This document shows, in pieces, positions 1 to 11,964 of a stretch of 64,000 bases of DNA. Under the pieces are notes generated by a model. It was not told the origin of the DNA. It made no database searches and saw only the letters and a list, made by a program, of their open reading frames with translations. The position numbers and the translations under genes were made by a program. Every line of letters starts with the position of its first letter. Positions within the stretch are counted from its first letter, which is position 1. Location of the stretch: contig PCDI01000006.1 in the NCBI GenBank assembly GCA_002778195.1, positions 436,690-500,689 of the forward strand. Reading direction: 5' to 3'. The stretch is from Raffaelea ambrosiae. Taxonomy: Eukaryota; Ascomycota; Sordariomycetes; Ophiostomatales; Ophiostomataceae.

Positions 1-1
1 C

Positions 2-3000
2 TACGGCAACGACTACAGCGACGACGGCGGCGACGACGACGACGACGACGACAGCGGCGGGGACGACGAGCACAATGAGATTCTTATTGGCGTCTCGCGT
101 CCCGTGGCCTTCCAGCTGCCCATCGACCCCATGGCGCCGTGTGCGTTCTTTGCGGGCGGCAGCGGCATCGCACCCTTCCGGAGCTTCTGGCAGGCCCGGC
201 TGGTCCAGAGCGGCCTCAACGGTGGCACCAACGCGCTGTACCTGGGCGTGCAGTCGCGCGAGCGGTTCTGCTTCGAGGACGAGCTGCGCGAGTACGTGGC
301 GGCCGGGTTCCTCGAGGTGCACACGGCCTTTTCCCGGGACGAGCGCGGCCTCGTCTGCGAGGACGGCAGCCTGGTCGAGCGCCGCATGCCTGCGCGCCGC
401 ATCGACGCGCTCATCGTGGAGCGGGGCCGCTCGGTGGCCGACCTGGTCATGTCGAAGCGGCAGGGCGGCCTCGGCGGGTACGTGTTCGTGTGCGGGTCGG
501 TGGCCGTGTTCGACTCGGTCATGCAGGGCATCCGCCGGGCCATCTACAACCACCGCACGGCCACGATGGACAGCGTCGACATGGTGGTGAACAAGGCCTT
601 TGCCGAGCGCCGCATCATGCTCGACGTGTTCATGACGCCGACGCCGCTGCCGTGCAACACGCCGACCATCCCGCTGTCGCAGCTGGCCCGGCACACCGGC
701 CACCGGCCCGGGTCCCGCATGTGGATCGCCGTGCACGGGCGCGTGTACGACGTCACCGACTTTGCGCCCATGCACCCCGGCGGCACCATGATCATCCAGT
801 CCAACGCCGGCGTCGACTGCTCGCAGACGTTTGACGACCTCGCCCACACCAACAACCCGGAGGTGTCCAGCCTGCTGACCAAGTACTTTGTCGGCCACCT
901 GGCCGGCAAGCCCCGTCTTGTGGGCCCCCCCGGTGACGACACCATGGCGGAGCTGTACGACCTCTGGGCCGCCTACCTGCGCAGCAGCGTGGAGACGCTG
1001 GTGGCTCACCAGTTTGAGATGTATGAGATCCTGGGCGCCCGCCGGGACGCCGGGTCCGACCACGACCCGGCGGGCAACTCCAACATCTGGATCCGCGAGG
1101 GCCTGCAGAACACCATGGCCGTGCGCGTCTTCTATGGCTACCAGAGCCGCATGCTGCAGGGCGGCTTTGCCAAGCTGTTCGGGCCGGCCCTGCAGCAGCT
1201 CGTGCTCAAGCTGTCCTTCTGCCTGGCGAGTGTCCAGAGCGAGCTCGGCGGAGACGCCACCGCCGCCACCGGCAGCGACGCGGCCACCACCAAACTACCC
1301 GACGTCCTCGGCACGGTGGCCCGGGCCAAGACCAGCGAGGCCGCCGAGACGTGCACGCGCGAGGTGGCCCGCGTCGGCCAGTTCATCACGGACCCGGACG
1401 CACCGCTGCGCTTCCAGGAGCGGGGCGTCTTTGCCTACGCGGCCCGCAGTGTCGAGCTCGACATGGCGCTGCTGGAGGGCCTCCGCGAGGAAGCCTGTGC
1501 CGGCATGGACGCCTTTGACACGGTGGCGGCGGCGGCTGCTTCGGCGGCCGGCGACGATGGCGACGGCGCCGAGGACGCGAGTGACGAGCACCGGAGAGAC
1601 CTGCACGCGGCCAAGGCGGCGGCGCTCTCCTCGTTTCTCCTGCAGGTCCTCGAGCGCATGGCCCGCCGCCTCGAGCTCTTCTACGCCCAGCTGGCCCAGT
1701 GCTCCGTCTACCACCCCGAGCTGGAGCGCAACCCGGCCCGGACCCGCTGGCAACTGGTGCGGCAGCGCATCCGCGACGGCAGCCTCTTTGTGCTGGCCAG
1801 CCAGGCCGACGTGCAGACGATGTCCTCCTCCTCGTCGCCCGCGTATTCGCTTTACGGTCCCCACTACTACATGGGCCGCCACAACCCCAACCGGGCCATT
1901 GAGTTCGACCAGGTCATGGCCCAGGTCCGCGGCTCGCTGCAGGCCGCCCACGACGTCCTGGATCGCTCTGCTGATTCTTCGTCGGCCCGTGCGGCGGCCC
2001 CCCTGTCTCTCAACGACATCCACCACAGCCGCCCGGTCGTCCCGGGCGACCTGAACGCGGCCGGGGCTGTCGGCGATGGCGACCTGAGGACCCTGCGCGC
2101 CATGGGCCGCTTCCTCGAGAAGAACAACAAGGCCATCCGGCGGCTGAGCCGCATGCCCACGGCGGCCGCCCTCGAGGATGCTCTGCAGCGCGGCATCTTT
2201 GACGATGTGTCTCCGGGGAGCAATCCCTTTCCGGGGACCCACCCCTTCTCTCCGCCACTCTCTGGAAGCAGTGCGTTTCCTATGCCTGCTTCCATGGCTG
2301 GGCATCCCGTTGCCAAGCAACATCACAGCGGCAGTGTGCACCACCACCACCACCACCACCGCCTACCTCCGTCGCCACCGACCAGTCAGCCTTCCAGCCG
2401 GGCCAGCAGCGTCGGGCCACCGCCCCTGGGCCGGCCCACGGTGGAGTCGCTCCTGCGCCGAATCAACAGCCGGCCGACGTCCAACCATTCCATGCCGCCG
2501 ATGCCTGCGCGCACGTCGACGCCTATGCCGTCGTCCATGTCGGGTCGGCCACTGCATCGGCGCACAACAAGCAGCAACAGCAGCCACTACGGAGGCGGCG
2601 GGATAAGTCAGGGATTGCAGCACGGTGGTCACAACAACAACAACAACAACAACAACATGGCCGCCTATCCCGTTATTCGTCAAGGCAGCACGTCGAGCCA
2701 CCAGCACCAGGCGCTGGCAGCCGCCATGCAGCAGCTGCACGTTGCAGCGGCAGCCGCAAGCAGCAGAGGGTCGACGGCAGCCCCGACGGCACCACTCCAC
2801 ACGAGGGCCAGCCGGGCACAGAGCGTCGGCAGCGCCCACCTGCACAATGGATCAGTGTCTGTCCGGTCATCTTCGATAGCAAGGGGCAGACAGCGGCCAG
2901 GCGGAGAAGGGCCAGGAGGATTTAGCACGGGCCACACAAGCAGCCACGTCAGGGTCGGCTCCATGAGCAATCTGCGGGCGTTGAAGCTGCAGAGTGTGCT

Positions 3001-3043
3001 CATGGCCGAGAAGCTGCCGCAACGGGTTGCCCCTACATTTTGA
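2..3043 (+). CDS. Flavoreductase (NADPH/FAD) and cytochrome b5 fusion protein, 5' end outside window
   Basis: The reading frame is open from the window edge, so the N-terminus is missing; at least 1013 residues are present. The first part is the NAD(P)-binding half of a ferredoxin/cytochrome-P450-reductase-type flavoprotein, with GGSGIAPFRSF (pyrophosphate loop), the LYLGVQSRE strand and the terminal YVFVCGS segment. It is followed at about 705-905 bp by a cytochrome b5 domain with the axial-heme HPGG motif and a second His in LAHTNNPEV. The rest is a helical region of unknown function and a low-complexity tail of about 300 residues rich in Ser, His, Gln and Asn. An Asp-rich stretch lies just inside the left edge. 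The missing part probably holds the FAD-binding lobe and perhaps a flavodoxin domain. The natural electron acceptor is unknown. Domain calls are firm and the biological role is not. Confidence 0.8.
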   Translation, partial: YGNDYSDDGGDDDDDDDSGGDDEHNEILIGVSRPVAFQLPIDPMAPCAFFAGGSGIAPFRSFWQARLVQSGLNGGTNALYLGVQSRERFCFEDELREYVAAGFLEVHTAFSRDERGLVCEDGSLVERRMPARRIDALIVERGRSVADLVMSKRQGGLGGYVFVCGSVAVFDSVMQGIRRAIYNHRTATMDSVDMVVNKAFAERRIMLDVFMTPTPLPCNTPTIPLSQLARHTGHRPGSRMWIAVHGRVYDVTDFAPMHPGGTMIIQSNAGVDCSQTFDDLAHTNNPEVSSLLTKYFVGHLAGKPRLVGPPGDDTMAELYDLWAAYLRSSVETLVAHQFEMYEILGARRDAGSDHDPAGNSNIWIREGLQNTMAVRVFYGYQSRMLQGGFAKLFGPALQQLVLKLSFCLASVQSELGGDATAATGSDAATTKLPDVLGTVARAKTSEAAETCTREVARVGQFITDPDAPLRFQERGVFAYAARSVELDMALLEGLREEACAGMDAFDTVAAAAASAAGDDGDGAEDASDEHRRDLHAAKAAALSSFLLQVLERMARRLELFYAQLAQCSVYHPELERNPARTRWQLVRQRIRDGSLFVLASQADVQTMSSSSSPAYSLYGPHYYMGRHNPNRAIEFDQVMAQVRGSLQAAHDVLDRSADSSSARAAAPLSLNDIHHSRPVVPGDLNAAGAVGDGDLRTLRAMGRFLEKNNKAIRRLSRMPTAAALEDALQRGIFDDVSPGSNPFPGTHPFSPPLSGSSAFPMPASMAGHPVAKQHHSGSVHHHHHHHRLPPSPPTSQPSSRASSVGPPPLGRPTVESLLRRINSRPTSNHSMPPMPARTSTPMPSSMSGRPLHRRTTSSNSSHYGGGGISQGLQHGGHNNNNNNNNMAAYPVIRQGSTSSHQHQALAAAMQQLHVAAAAASSRGSTAAPTAPLHTRASRAQSVGSAHLHNGSVSVRSSSIARGRQRPGGEGPGGFSTGHTSSHVRVGSMSNLRALKLQSVLMAEKLPQRVAPTF

Positions 3044-3962
3044 AGGAAAAGCAGGCCACATTTGCATTGGAGGAGTGTAGAGAACTGATCTATATACCTA
3101 GAAAAAATCAAAGCGTTTGAACTCTTGACTCCTGTTAGGTAGTCCCTGCACCACTGCAGCGGCTGGAACACCTGCTGCACCATGTTCGGGCATTTGTGTC
3201 GCATTTCGAATTGCAGGCCGGGATGAGTCAATATACGGCTTCCCTGTTAGCGGTGGTCCAATACGGCGGGCAGTTCGGGGTCGATCCGATGCAGTCCACA
3301 CCGAGATTCCGTATATATTGTTACCAGGCCACAAAACGTACGAGTTGCTGCCGAATGGCACTCCCTTAGCCGAGGAGGATTGATGGGAATATTGGATTCC
3401 TACCCCAAGGGAAAACCTGCCGCGGTGCCTGGGCTATATCAGGGCGGATTCCAGATATTGGCCGGCCGGGGTGTGTCGCTGACAGGAGGTCAAAGCACAC
3501 ACGGGTACCCCATTGCATAACAAAGTAGTATGGACGACTGTGCAGCCCAGCCGGCTTATTGACCCCCCCTGTTTCGCGGCTTTTGCCGTTGTCTTGCTGT
3601 GTATGTGCAATGGAGTTGACGCTCTGTGGGGCCAACTCTGTGGTCGATTGGTGTTTTGGCTACTCCCGATATCATCGCGTAGGTATACTATATACAGCCT
3701 GTGTACAGTCTATGTACAACCCTCTTCCCCCCGATTGACTGCCTCGTAAATTTCCCATTCTTCTTTAAAATTACACCGATCCTTGTTCTGTCTCCTGTGA
3801 TCCCGCTCACTGCGTTCCTGAACTTCCAGGTTGTCTCTGCATTCGTTCCTCCTTTCCGTAAACCCCAACATATGATAGACCCCCGTATTGTACAACGCCT
3901 CCGTGGACCAGTCTCGACGGGTATACGGTCCCCACCCCTGCGCTCTATTCCCAGTGATGACA
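3044..3962. other. Intergenic, convergent gene ends
   Basis: About 0.9 kb between two convergent genes. It should hold both 3' UTRs. I see no supported ORF, RNA gene or repeat in it. Confidence 0.5.
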
Positions 3963-5564
3963 TTATTCCTTCCGCATGCTCGCTCCGTCGCTTGTGACTT
4001 GAAACTCGTTCGTCAGGATGATGCCCTTGGGAGGCAGTCCCGACGGCGAGTCGGGCTGGCCACCGTAGACGTTCATCCGGATGGTGTTGCCGCCGCCGGA
4101 CGACATTATGTGCTCCTCGCTGTCGTTGAGGGAGATGGAGGTGTCTTTGGCGCTGCGGCGCGTGCGGCTGTCTCTGGATCGCAGATGAGAGCCGTCGCCG
4201 TGGCTGCCGCCGATCGTACGGAATCCGGTTCCGCTGTTCGGATAAAGGGGGCGACTCTTGCCCGTCGACGAGCCGAGGACGCTGCCGAAGAATGGCTTCA
4301 GCCAGGAGCGCAGCAGGGGGAACACCATGGGCAGGTTGGTGATCATGACAGAGACAAAAGACTCGCGCGTGCCCCATGAGCCGGCCAGCTGGGCGCCGTT
4401 TCTTTGGTCCTATTAGAACAATGGGTCGTGGTCAGTACTGCCATTTGGTTGTTTTCCTCCCTCGACAGCGAGAACAACAGGTGGGACCGATAGGGACGTA
4501 CTGTCATGACAAACACCGTTTTCAGGATGGAGCAGACAAGAACAAAGATACCAGCACCCAGGATGAAGCTGGAGGCAATCTTCTTGATGGGCTTGAGAGT
4601 GGTTCCCCACAGCATCGGGAGGGGGATCATGATGAGGTACAAGTCGCAGATGATGCTAGCCACCAGTGCCACCCAGACGATGGGAAGGGACACGGCGCCC
4701 TGGCATTTGTCTACCGGTGTTGTTAGTGGGAGGGAAAGTGGACAAAAACAGACAACAGCCAATGTGGCACTGTGGTAACGAGTACGTACTGCCGGGGTTC
4801 GGGTTGATTTGCCAGTATTTATGGATGGGGACGCAAGATGTATACATCGCCAGGATGCTGCCGGCGAGACACGCGATGACAATGAGGTGGCCGAGGACGA
4901 TGCGGATACGGTACGACCGGTTCAGTCCGTTCTTTGCAAAAACGGAACGTCAATGTCAGAGGGTCATCCCAGAGGGGGGAGGTCTCGGGGAAAGGACATA
5001 CTGTAAGGCGCCCGTAGAAGAAGAGCATGCAAATCCGCAAAGAAAAGATAAGAACGAAATACGAGGTCCATCCTGCGACTTGGATTTTCGAACCAAGCAG
5101 GCTGGAACGGTCAGAACTCTGAAGAGACGATGCAGGCGAGGGGGTTCTTTGGTTTTTCTCTTGGGGGTTGGGGCCCTTCTTTTCTTTTTCTGGCCTTTGA
5201 GGGAATCATACACCTACCGGTGACTGTACTCGACAGAGTTGGGATCCAGAGAAGCCCTTGCCTCGTCGCTCATGGAGTTGTTGGCCAGACCACCTCCCTT
5301 GTTGACAGCAAAGTAGGCGAGGGTGTACTGGGTGGTGAAGAAGAGGATGGCAACCCAGACGCCGTAGTCGTCATAATCCAGGCCGCTGAACTTGGCGGTC
5401 GTGATGCGGGCATACGTTCGCAGGCCGGTAAACGTGATGCCAAAGGCGTACATCGTCCACAGCTCCGTGTTGAATGCTCGCAGGGCGTTTGCCATGGCAG
5501 TAGCCCCAGCAGCAGCCGCGGCCGCGGCGGCAGCGGGATCGTCTGTATTGGGAGCAGAAGACAT
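3963..5564 (-). CDS. Fungal rhodopsin-fold integral membrane protein (SAT4/PTH11-like group)
   Basis: Five exons read on the minus strand: 5564-5218, 5101-5002, 4931-4790, 4710-4502 and 4409-3963. All junctions are in phase and give 414 residues. The protein starts with a short Ala-rich region, then has about seven hydrophobic segments with the hallmarks of the fungal rhodopsin-domain family: LRTYARITTAKFSGLDYDDY after TM1, WTSYFVLIF before TM3, and IPLPMLWGTTL with the following basic loop. The C-terminal 110 residues are polar, Ser/Gly-rich and probably cytosolic. Members are plasma-membrane proteins, some acting in surface sensing (PTH11), most uncharacterised. ATG 5564 was chosen because the frame upstream has no better start; the in-frame ATG at 5486 is an alternative. 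Nothing links it to the PKS cluster. Confidence 0.8.
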
Positions 5565-8068
5565 GGAAGAGCCAAGAGAGCAGGGGACCTTGACAAGAGG
5601 ATGGTTTAGCCGAACCAAATAGATTCAAAAATCAAAAACGCAAGCAGCAAGTTCTCGGCGCGAAGGCAAAAGTCCTCTGTCAAGGCCGGCTCGTTGCGAG
5701 AAGACGGAGCCAAGCGGAAAGAAGGCTGGCCTTATTTGATTCCTCTGCCCTGGTGCTTAGCGATTGGCAGACACTGAAGAAGAGTTTGCGAAAGGGCCGC
5801 AAAAGTCTGTCGTGGCGAGGAGCCGCAGAGCAGGCGCAGGTGAAACGCTGCATCGGTGCGAGCGAGCTGGAGGCGGCCCCTGCGCCAGATTAGGAACCTC
5901 TGCAGCGGCTCCAAGACATACACCGTCATATTGGCTGCTTTGTGCCATGTGTCCTGCACGGCACGGTGCAGACGGACGGTGCAGGGCAGACCAGGGCATG
6001 GAACACATGGCCAATCAATCGTGCGCGGGCTGGACGATCCTCGAGGACCCTGTTCCACCTTGTCAATCGCATTTGCGTTAGTGACTAGAAACTGTGTAGA
6101 AAGGCAACCAACATCTCGACTGAGGCGAAGTTGGCCCGTGGAGCAGAAAACGACAACGGGTGGCCAAACTGTCCAAGTCGCCAATGTACCAAGCTGCCCA
6201 GTTCCGCATCTCTCTAGACACAGTGCCTATGGATCGGAGTACTTGGGCAGCATGCTTCGCTGGTTGGCTGGCTGCACGCAAAAGCCCAAACACATCTGTG
6301 GCAGGCGGAGCAAAACGGCCTTGCCGTCCGGCAAATGCCCCAGCATTGTTCCATTTGCAGTAATTCCACTCGCATCCGATGGGCAATTCTTAACTCCCAT
6401 GCCAAGAACACGCCACGCAAGATCCAGCGCATGGCATCTGCATTCCCAGCTGGTGTAGTTGGATCGTCCCCTGAGTCTCGGAGCGCTTGGACTAATAGAG
6501 AAGTTGCCCCATTCCTTCTAGAGGTTACCAAAGCCGCAGATCTTCGACCGCTGTCCAGAAGAAAAAGAACACCAGCCAGTCTCTGACCCTTTTTCTACAT
6601 GCACCGACCACTCGGTCGCAGCGGTGGATGAGATCACCCCTATTCTGCACCTTTCCCGTCGAGACGAGTTTTTTCGGTGGAGTGGTATGTACGAATGCAA
6701 TATGCAAAGAGTCGATATATAGCAGAAAAACCAGGTGGCCGGCCAATATCCAACACCGTCTTCTGTTGAACAAAAAAGAATTTGTGGATCCACGATGGTT
6801 TTCTCGCCGTCTTATTATTGATTATACACCTTCTGACATCATCCTAGGCATTAATACACATGGGGTCAAAGCAACTGTCAATACCACATATTGCGAGTTG
6901 CTTACGGCGTACTCGAACCTACAACTCGATCCGGTTTCCGGCGGAAGTGCATGGAGCAGCCGACCAACGGCCGCGAAAAGGAATGCCATGCATGCATTGG
7001 GGTCTGAGCAGACGGAACACCGGACGCCTGTCATTGGATGTATGTTGCCTCAGTACGGCAAGGTGACACGAAGTCATCGAAGAAAAAGAAAGAAAAAGAA
7101 AAGAAACAGGGCGCAAAGCGGGATCGCAGAAGGCCCAGTCAGACAGATCTCTGTCAAACCAGACACCACACTCTTCGAACTCGTGCATGGCAATGCAGGG
7201 GCACACGGGCTGGCCTCCAAGTCGAATTTGGGAGCAAGTGGGTATATCACATGGCATAACTCTTGGGGATCAGAGCTCGACTGCCGAAGCACTAGTTGCT
7301 CTGCAAAGCTTATTGCGCCACGCCATATGCAGTAAAGCTCGGGATTCGGGCCCCATACAAAAGAAACCCCATACAGGCAATGTAGTACTTGGAGGAAGAG
7401 GCAGGTGCGATTTGTCAACTTTTGTCCACTCTGTACATAAGATTCCTTCGTGCAGGCATTCTTGCACCGCACTACCCACTGCCCGCAGTGGAGCTTCCTC
7501 TTTGACGTGATTCACGTACTATGGTAGTAGTGTCCGACCATACTCGTACTTTGCATGGGTCGAGCCTGCCGCTTTTTTTACTCCAGGGCGGTTGATGCCA
7601 TGCACAAAAAAAGAAAGCACAATAAACACCCCGAGCTTTACCCACGCACAGGCAGGCGGCAATATTTCCCCGCTCTGGCTTGTCCCATTTTACACATTGC
7701 CATGGCTTCTGGGCGTTGTCGCCCTTGCATAGAGTTCTGCTGGCCTGCTCATCTCCGGACGACCCTTGTTCCATGCTCTCGGACACGCTCCAGCGAGGCC
7801 TCTGTATAAAATGTCTTCCGGAGGCCACATGCAAAGACAGACGGCTGCTGGTTGTCACACGCCATGAGCTCAGATCGGCCAAAAGCGTTGCCCACCCCCC
7901 CCTGACCGCTTGACCTTGTTCTCTCTGACCTCCTCACTCCGCGACCGACCCCCCTGATCTTCTTGGCAGCCATCTTTTCTTTTCTTTCCCTACCCCAATC
8001 CCGAGAAGATCCCCCCCCTCCCCTTGTCCTGTCCTTCATACCCCTTGGCCCCCACCTGTCATTCCACA
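5565..8068. other. Long intergenic region, divergent promoters
   Basis: About 2.5 kb between the rhodopsin-fold gene (leftward) and the flavin oxidase (rightward). The ORFs in all frames have no recognisable domain. Only scattered TCCGA/TCGGA pentamers occur, for example 6234, 7533 and 7779. No RNA gene seen. Confidence 0.45.
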
Positions 8069-9674
8069 ATGCGTCTGAAGTTGAGCACCCTGTCCACGCA
8101 GGTCCTGTTGGCCTCCGGCAGCTGTGCCAGCGGCTGCGTGGACGTGTCTGGGCTCAGGAGCAAACTGTCAAGCGGGGCCGAGATCCTCACGGCCAGCAAC
8201 AGCTCCTTTGCCAACCTGACGGGCCGGTGGTCCAACCTGGACGTGCCGACAGCCAAGCTTGTCGTGGTGCCGGCCATCGAGCAGGATGTGGTCGAGACGA
8301 TTGTGTATGCCAACAACATCGGCGTGCCCTACCTCGCGACCAGCGGCTTCCACGGCTCGGTCACCACGCTGGGGCAGATGCAGGAGGGCATTGAGATCCA
8401 CCTGAGCGCGCTGAGCAGCATCGACATCGCCGCCGACGGCAACTCGGTGACGGCCGGCGGCGGCGTGCGCTCCAAGAACCTGACGGACGCGCTGTGGGAC
8501 GCCGGCAAGCAGACGGTGACCGGCACCTGCGAGTGCGTCTCCTACCTCGGCCCGGCTCTGGGCGGCGGCCACGGCTGGCTCCAGGGCCACCACGGCCTGG
8601 TGTCGGACCAGATCCTGTCTGTGCGCCTGGTCCTGTCCAATGGCACCGTCGTCAACGCCAGCGCGACCGAGAACGCGGATCTCTTCTGGGGCCTCAAGGG
8701 CGCCGGCCACAACTTTGGCATCGTCACGTCGGTGACGTCGCGCATCTACGACCTGACGCAGCCGACGTACGCCCTCTCGACCATCTTCTTCAGCGGCGAT
8801 CTCGTCGAGCAGGTCTACGAGACGGCCAACTCGCTGTGGCTGCCCAACGGCACCAGCACCCAGCCGGACGACTTCCAGAACTGGTCGTACTGGTTCTACG
8901 ACCCGACCATTGACGCAGACAAGGTGAGAATTTGCCCAGAATGTTCCTTCCCCCTTTGGTTGTGTCTCTCCCCGTTCGATGGAAAACCCAAAATACCAAA
9001 AATTGTCTCTGACGCTTCCTTTTCAGCCCGTCGTCGTCATGTACCTCATCCAGGAAGGCGTCACCTCGGTCGACACCCGCTGGACGCAGCCGTTCCTCGA
9101 CCTCGGCCCCATCATGAGCACCAACTCGACCGGCGACTACCGCGACCTGGCCACCTGGACCGGCATCGACCTCGACTCCACGCCCTGCCAGATCACCGGC
9201 AACGCCAACCCCCGCTTCCCCGTCTACCTGAAGCAGTACAACGCCACCGCCCAGGCCCAGGTCTACGAGCTGTTCCGCCAGGCCACCACCAACACCTCCA
9301 CGCCCTTCGCCAACGCCCTCTTCATGTTCGAGGGCTATGCCCAGTCCGGCGTCAAGGCCCAGGGCGACGACGCCTCCGCCTTTGCCTACCGCGAGGACAA
9401 CCTGCTGGTCGCCCCGCTGCTGACGTACACGCCCGACGGCACCGACGAGCTGGAGGCCCGCGCCCTCGCCCTCGGCAACCAGATGCGCGATACTCTGTGG
9501 GCCGGCCGCGGCGAGCCGTCGGAGTCGCAGCACACCTACGTCAACTATGCCTACGGCGACGAGAAGGCGACGAACTGGTACGGTGCCGATGCCACCCGCC
9601 AGTCCAAGCTGGAGACGCTCAAGGAGACGTACGATCCCGCCGGCGGCTTCAGCTTTTACGCGCCGATTGCCTAA
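8069..9674 (+). CDS. FAD-linked oxidoreductase, berberine-bridge-enzyme type (PCMH/BBE)
   Basis: Two exons, 8069-8923 and 9027-9674, separated by a 103-bp GTGAGA...TTTTCAG intron, give 500 residues. A weakly hydrophobic N-terminus may be a signal peptide. The FAD-binding PCMH fold is clear: PYLATSGFHGS carries the His expected to bind FAD (about residue 93), TGTCECVSYLGP supplies Cys residues near 154-156 at the second covalent position, and GGGHGWLQGHHGLVSDQ follows. The BBE C-terminal motif appears as YVNYAYGDE. Such enzymes oxidise C-N, C-O or C-C bonds with O2 and are common tailoring enzymes in fungal clusters. It lies 4.7 kb from the PKS, beyond the P450. Cluster membership is plausible but not shown; no counterpart exists in the canonical FUB set. 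Confidence 0.85.
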
Positions 9675-10014
9675 GACATTCGATGCGTTGAGCTGCCAAG
9701 AAAAAATCTAGTCAGGGATCAGAGGGGGGTCCAGACTTGAGGAATCACTTATGCCCCTCTGTCACCTGCTGTATCAACATAATGTGTACCAAATTCTATT
9801 AGTATTGTTAATGCTGTTTGCCAGACGAATGAGTTCTTTCTGGCCTCCGCCACTTTAGTGAGGCTTTCATCGGCTCTTGTCAAATTTACTTCATTTCATT
9901 TGTGATTTGTGTCATTCTAAAAAACCCTGTTTTGTCTGCAAAATACAAGAAGATCCCCTCGACCTTGACCGACGGGGCACGGACTGCAGACCGTGTTCCC
10001 AAACTGGCAACCCT
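9675..10014. other. Intergenic, convergent gene ends
   Basis: 340 bp between convergent stop codons of the flavin oxidase and the P450. AT-rich 3' UTR-like sequence; nothing else seen. Confidence 0.5.
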
Positions 10015-11964
10015 TCATTTAGACACCGGAATGGCAACGGGCCTCTCTTGTGCTTCGTAAAATGAGACTTTCACGCCTTGCCCCGGAGACAGAATAATGC
10101 TGTCCTTGAGCGCAGGGCTGCCGTGGTCGATTGGTTCCATGTGGCTGACGACACGCTCGAATTTCTGGAAAAGCCTGACAAGCACGTAGCTCATCTCGGT
10201 GAGTGCAAACTGCTGCCCGATGCAGATGCGCGGTCCGCCGTTGAAAGGGACAAAGTGCCACGGCTTGGGCTTCCACTGCTCCCACCGTTCGGGTGCGAAG
10301 ACGGACGGACCTGGGAGATCTGGCGGGTAGAGGTCTGTTCGCCGCTGCATTATAAATGGCGAGTAAGCGATTGGCGTGTTTTTGCAAACAGCCACCGGAT
10401 GCTTCCCGTCAGGACCACCGCCCCTCGGAAGTGTGGTGTCGTGCAGGGCCAGTCGAACGTTGTAGGGTATGGCTGGATAGAGACGCATGGTCTCATGGAG
10501 GACGTGCTGCATGTATTTCATTGCCTTGAGATCCGCATACGTTGGGTTTCTGCGAGTGGCATCGCCTTCGAGGCCGACGAGTCGCGATATTTCATCCCGT
10601 ATCCGTTTCACACACGCCGGATTCCTGCTCAGCTCGTACATGGCCCACGACAGTGTATTCGCTGTGGTGTCGCGACCGGCGAGTAGCACGGACATGATCT
10701 GGTCTCGCAGAACTTTTCTGTCCCGCGTGAACTGGGCCAGGGCGTGCAAGAAAGTGTAACGGCCAGTGCCTCCCTCGCCGGTGCTGTGTATGGTCTTCGC
10801 CAGCTCATCCGGGGGGATGCGTAGAGTTTGGTCGATGAATGGGTTGATCAGCTCCTCAATGACTTTGATTCCTTGGTAGTAAGATTTTCGCGACACGAAA
10901 GATTTTGCTGAACCAGCGCGGTTGATCAAGCTTTGTACACGCTGAACCTCGGCGAAGGCTTCAGCAAACATTTGCTGTGGGACTCTGTGCGCAATCAGTA
11001 CGACGCGTTTCCATAGAGGGAAGTAGTCTGTAGACCAATCCATATAAAACCAGAAAGCAATATGCTGGACACGACGAAGAAATGAAATTGAGTAAAAAGC
11101 TCATAAATGAAGTGACAAAATCCATTTACGAAAACTTGAAGCCAGACAACATGAAAATAAGGAATGAATTCACGCATAAAGTTAAACAAAATTTGTAAAT
11201 CCAGGGACGAAAAAAAAAAAAGTAAAAAAAAGGAAAACTACATCGTAAGTGACTCACGTTAATGACTGCGTGTCTATACCAAGTAAGAAATCGGTGGCAG
11301 AATCGAGAGTGTATCGAAGAAACAAATCCGCCATGTCCAAGACACGACCATTCGCCGAGCGCTCCGGAACAGGCCTGCCTTCGGCCTTTGCAGCAATGGC
11401 AATACCAGCCGCTGCTGCATCGCCACCGACGGACATGACTGTGAACAATGTTTGCAGGTGTGTCTCAAAGATTTCCAAGTCGGACACGCGGTCTTTGATA
11501 AACTGCGGGCGGATCAGCTGGCGGCTATCGTGCCATTTGGACCCGTCCGTGGCGAAGATGCTGTCTCCCAGAAGAGGCTCGAATTCACGGTGGAAGGGCT
11601 CCCCTTTGCCGTAGTCCTGAAATTGGGTGGCCAGGACAGCCTTGATGTTCTCCGGGTCGTCCGTGAAAATGATGCGTTTGCCGATGATGCGCACCTCGAC
11701 TGTGTGGCTGTTCAGCTTGGCAAACATGTCCTCCCAGAGCAGGTGGTTGGTGCAGTTGGCCGACGCTTTGAGCTTGTTGATGATAAAGTCAATGCCCCAT
11801 GGGAGCTTGAGCCGAACTTTGGGTGCCCGAAGGCCACCCGTACGCCGGAGACGGAGAGTCTCGTTCACCCGCTTGGCAATGGAATTCACCACGCAAAAGA
11901 CAACGATGGCAAAGAAAGCCGCTTTCCAGGGAAACTCTACCAGGAGGTCACCGACAAGGCCCAT
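10015..11964 (-). CDS. Cytochrome P450, CYP52-type (alkane/fatty-acid omega-hydroxylase-like)
   Basis: Exon 1 is 11964-11258 and exon 2 is 10984-10015. The 273-bp intron (GTGAGT...GCACAG) restores the typical CYP52 junction, LLGIDTQSLT joined to VPQQMFAEAF. The protein is 558 residues with an N-terminal membrane anchor, so it should sit on the ER membrane facing the cytosol. Motifs are I-helix LLAGRDTTAN, K-helix ETMR, and heme loop FNGGPRICIGQQFALTE with the thiolate Cys. CYP52 enzymes hydroxylate alkyl chains, usually at the terminal carbon. The gene is divergent from the PKS and shares its 830-bp promoter, including the TCCGA group, so oxidation of the alkyl side chain of the cluster product is a reasonable guess. 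A different intron acceptor farther 5' would add out-of-family residues and break phase. Confidence 0.88.

Noticed and set aside
1295..2359. 354-codon minus-strand frame in the flavoreductase gene
   Set aside because: Antisense shadow of the C-terminal low-complexity coding region.
10995..11189. Hydrophobic minus-strand frame of 64 codons within the P450 intron
   Set aside because: It joins neither P450 exon in phase and interrupts the CYP52 alignment; the 273-bp intron explains it.
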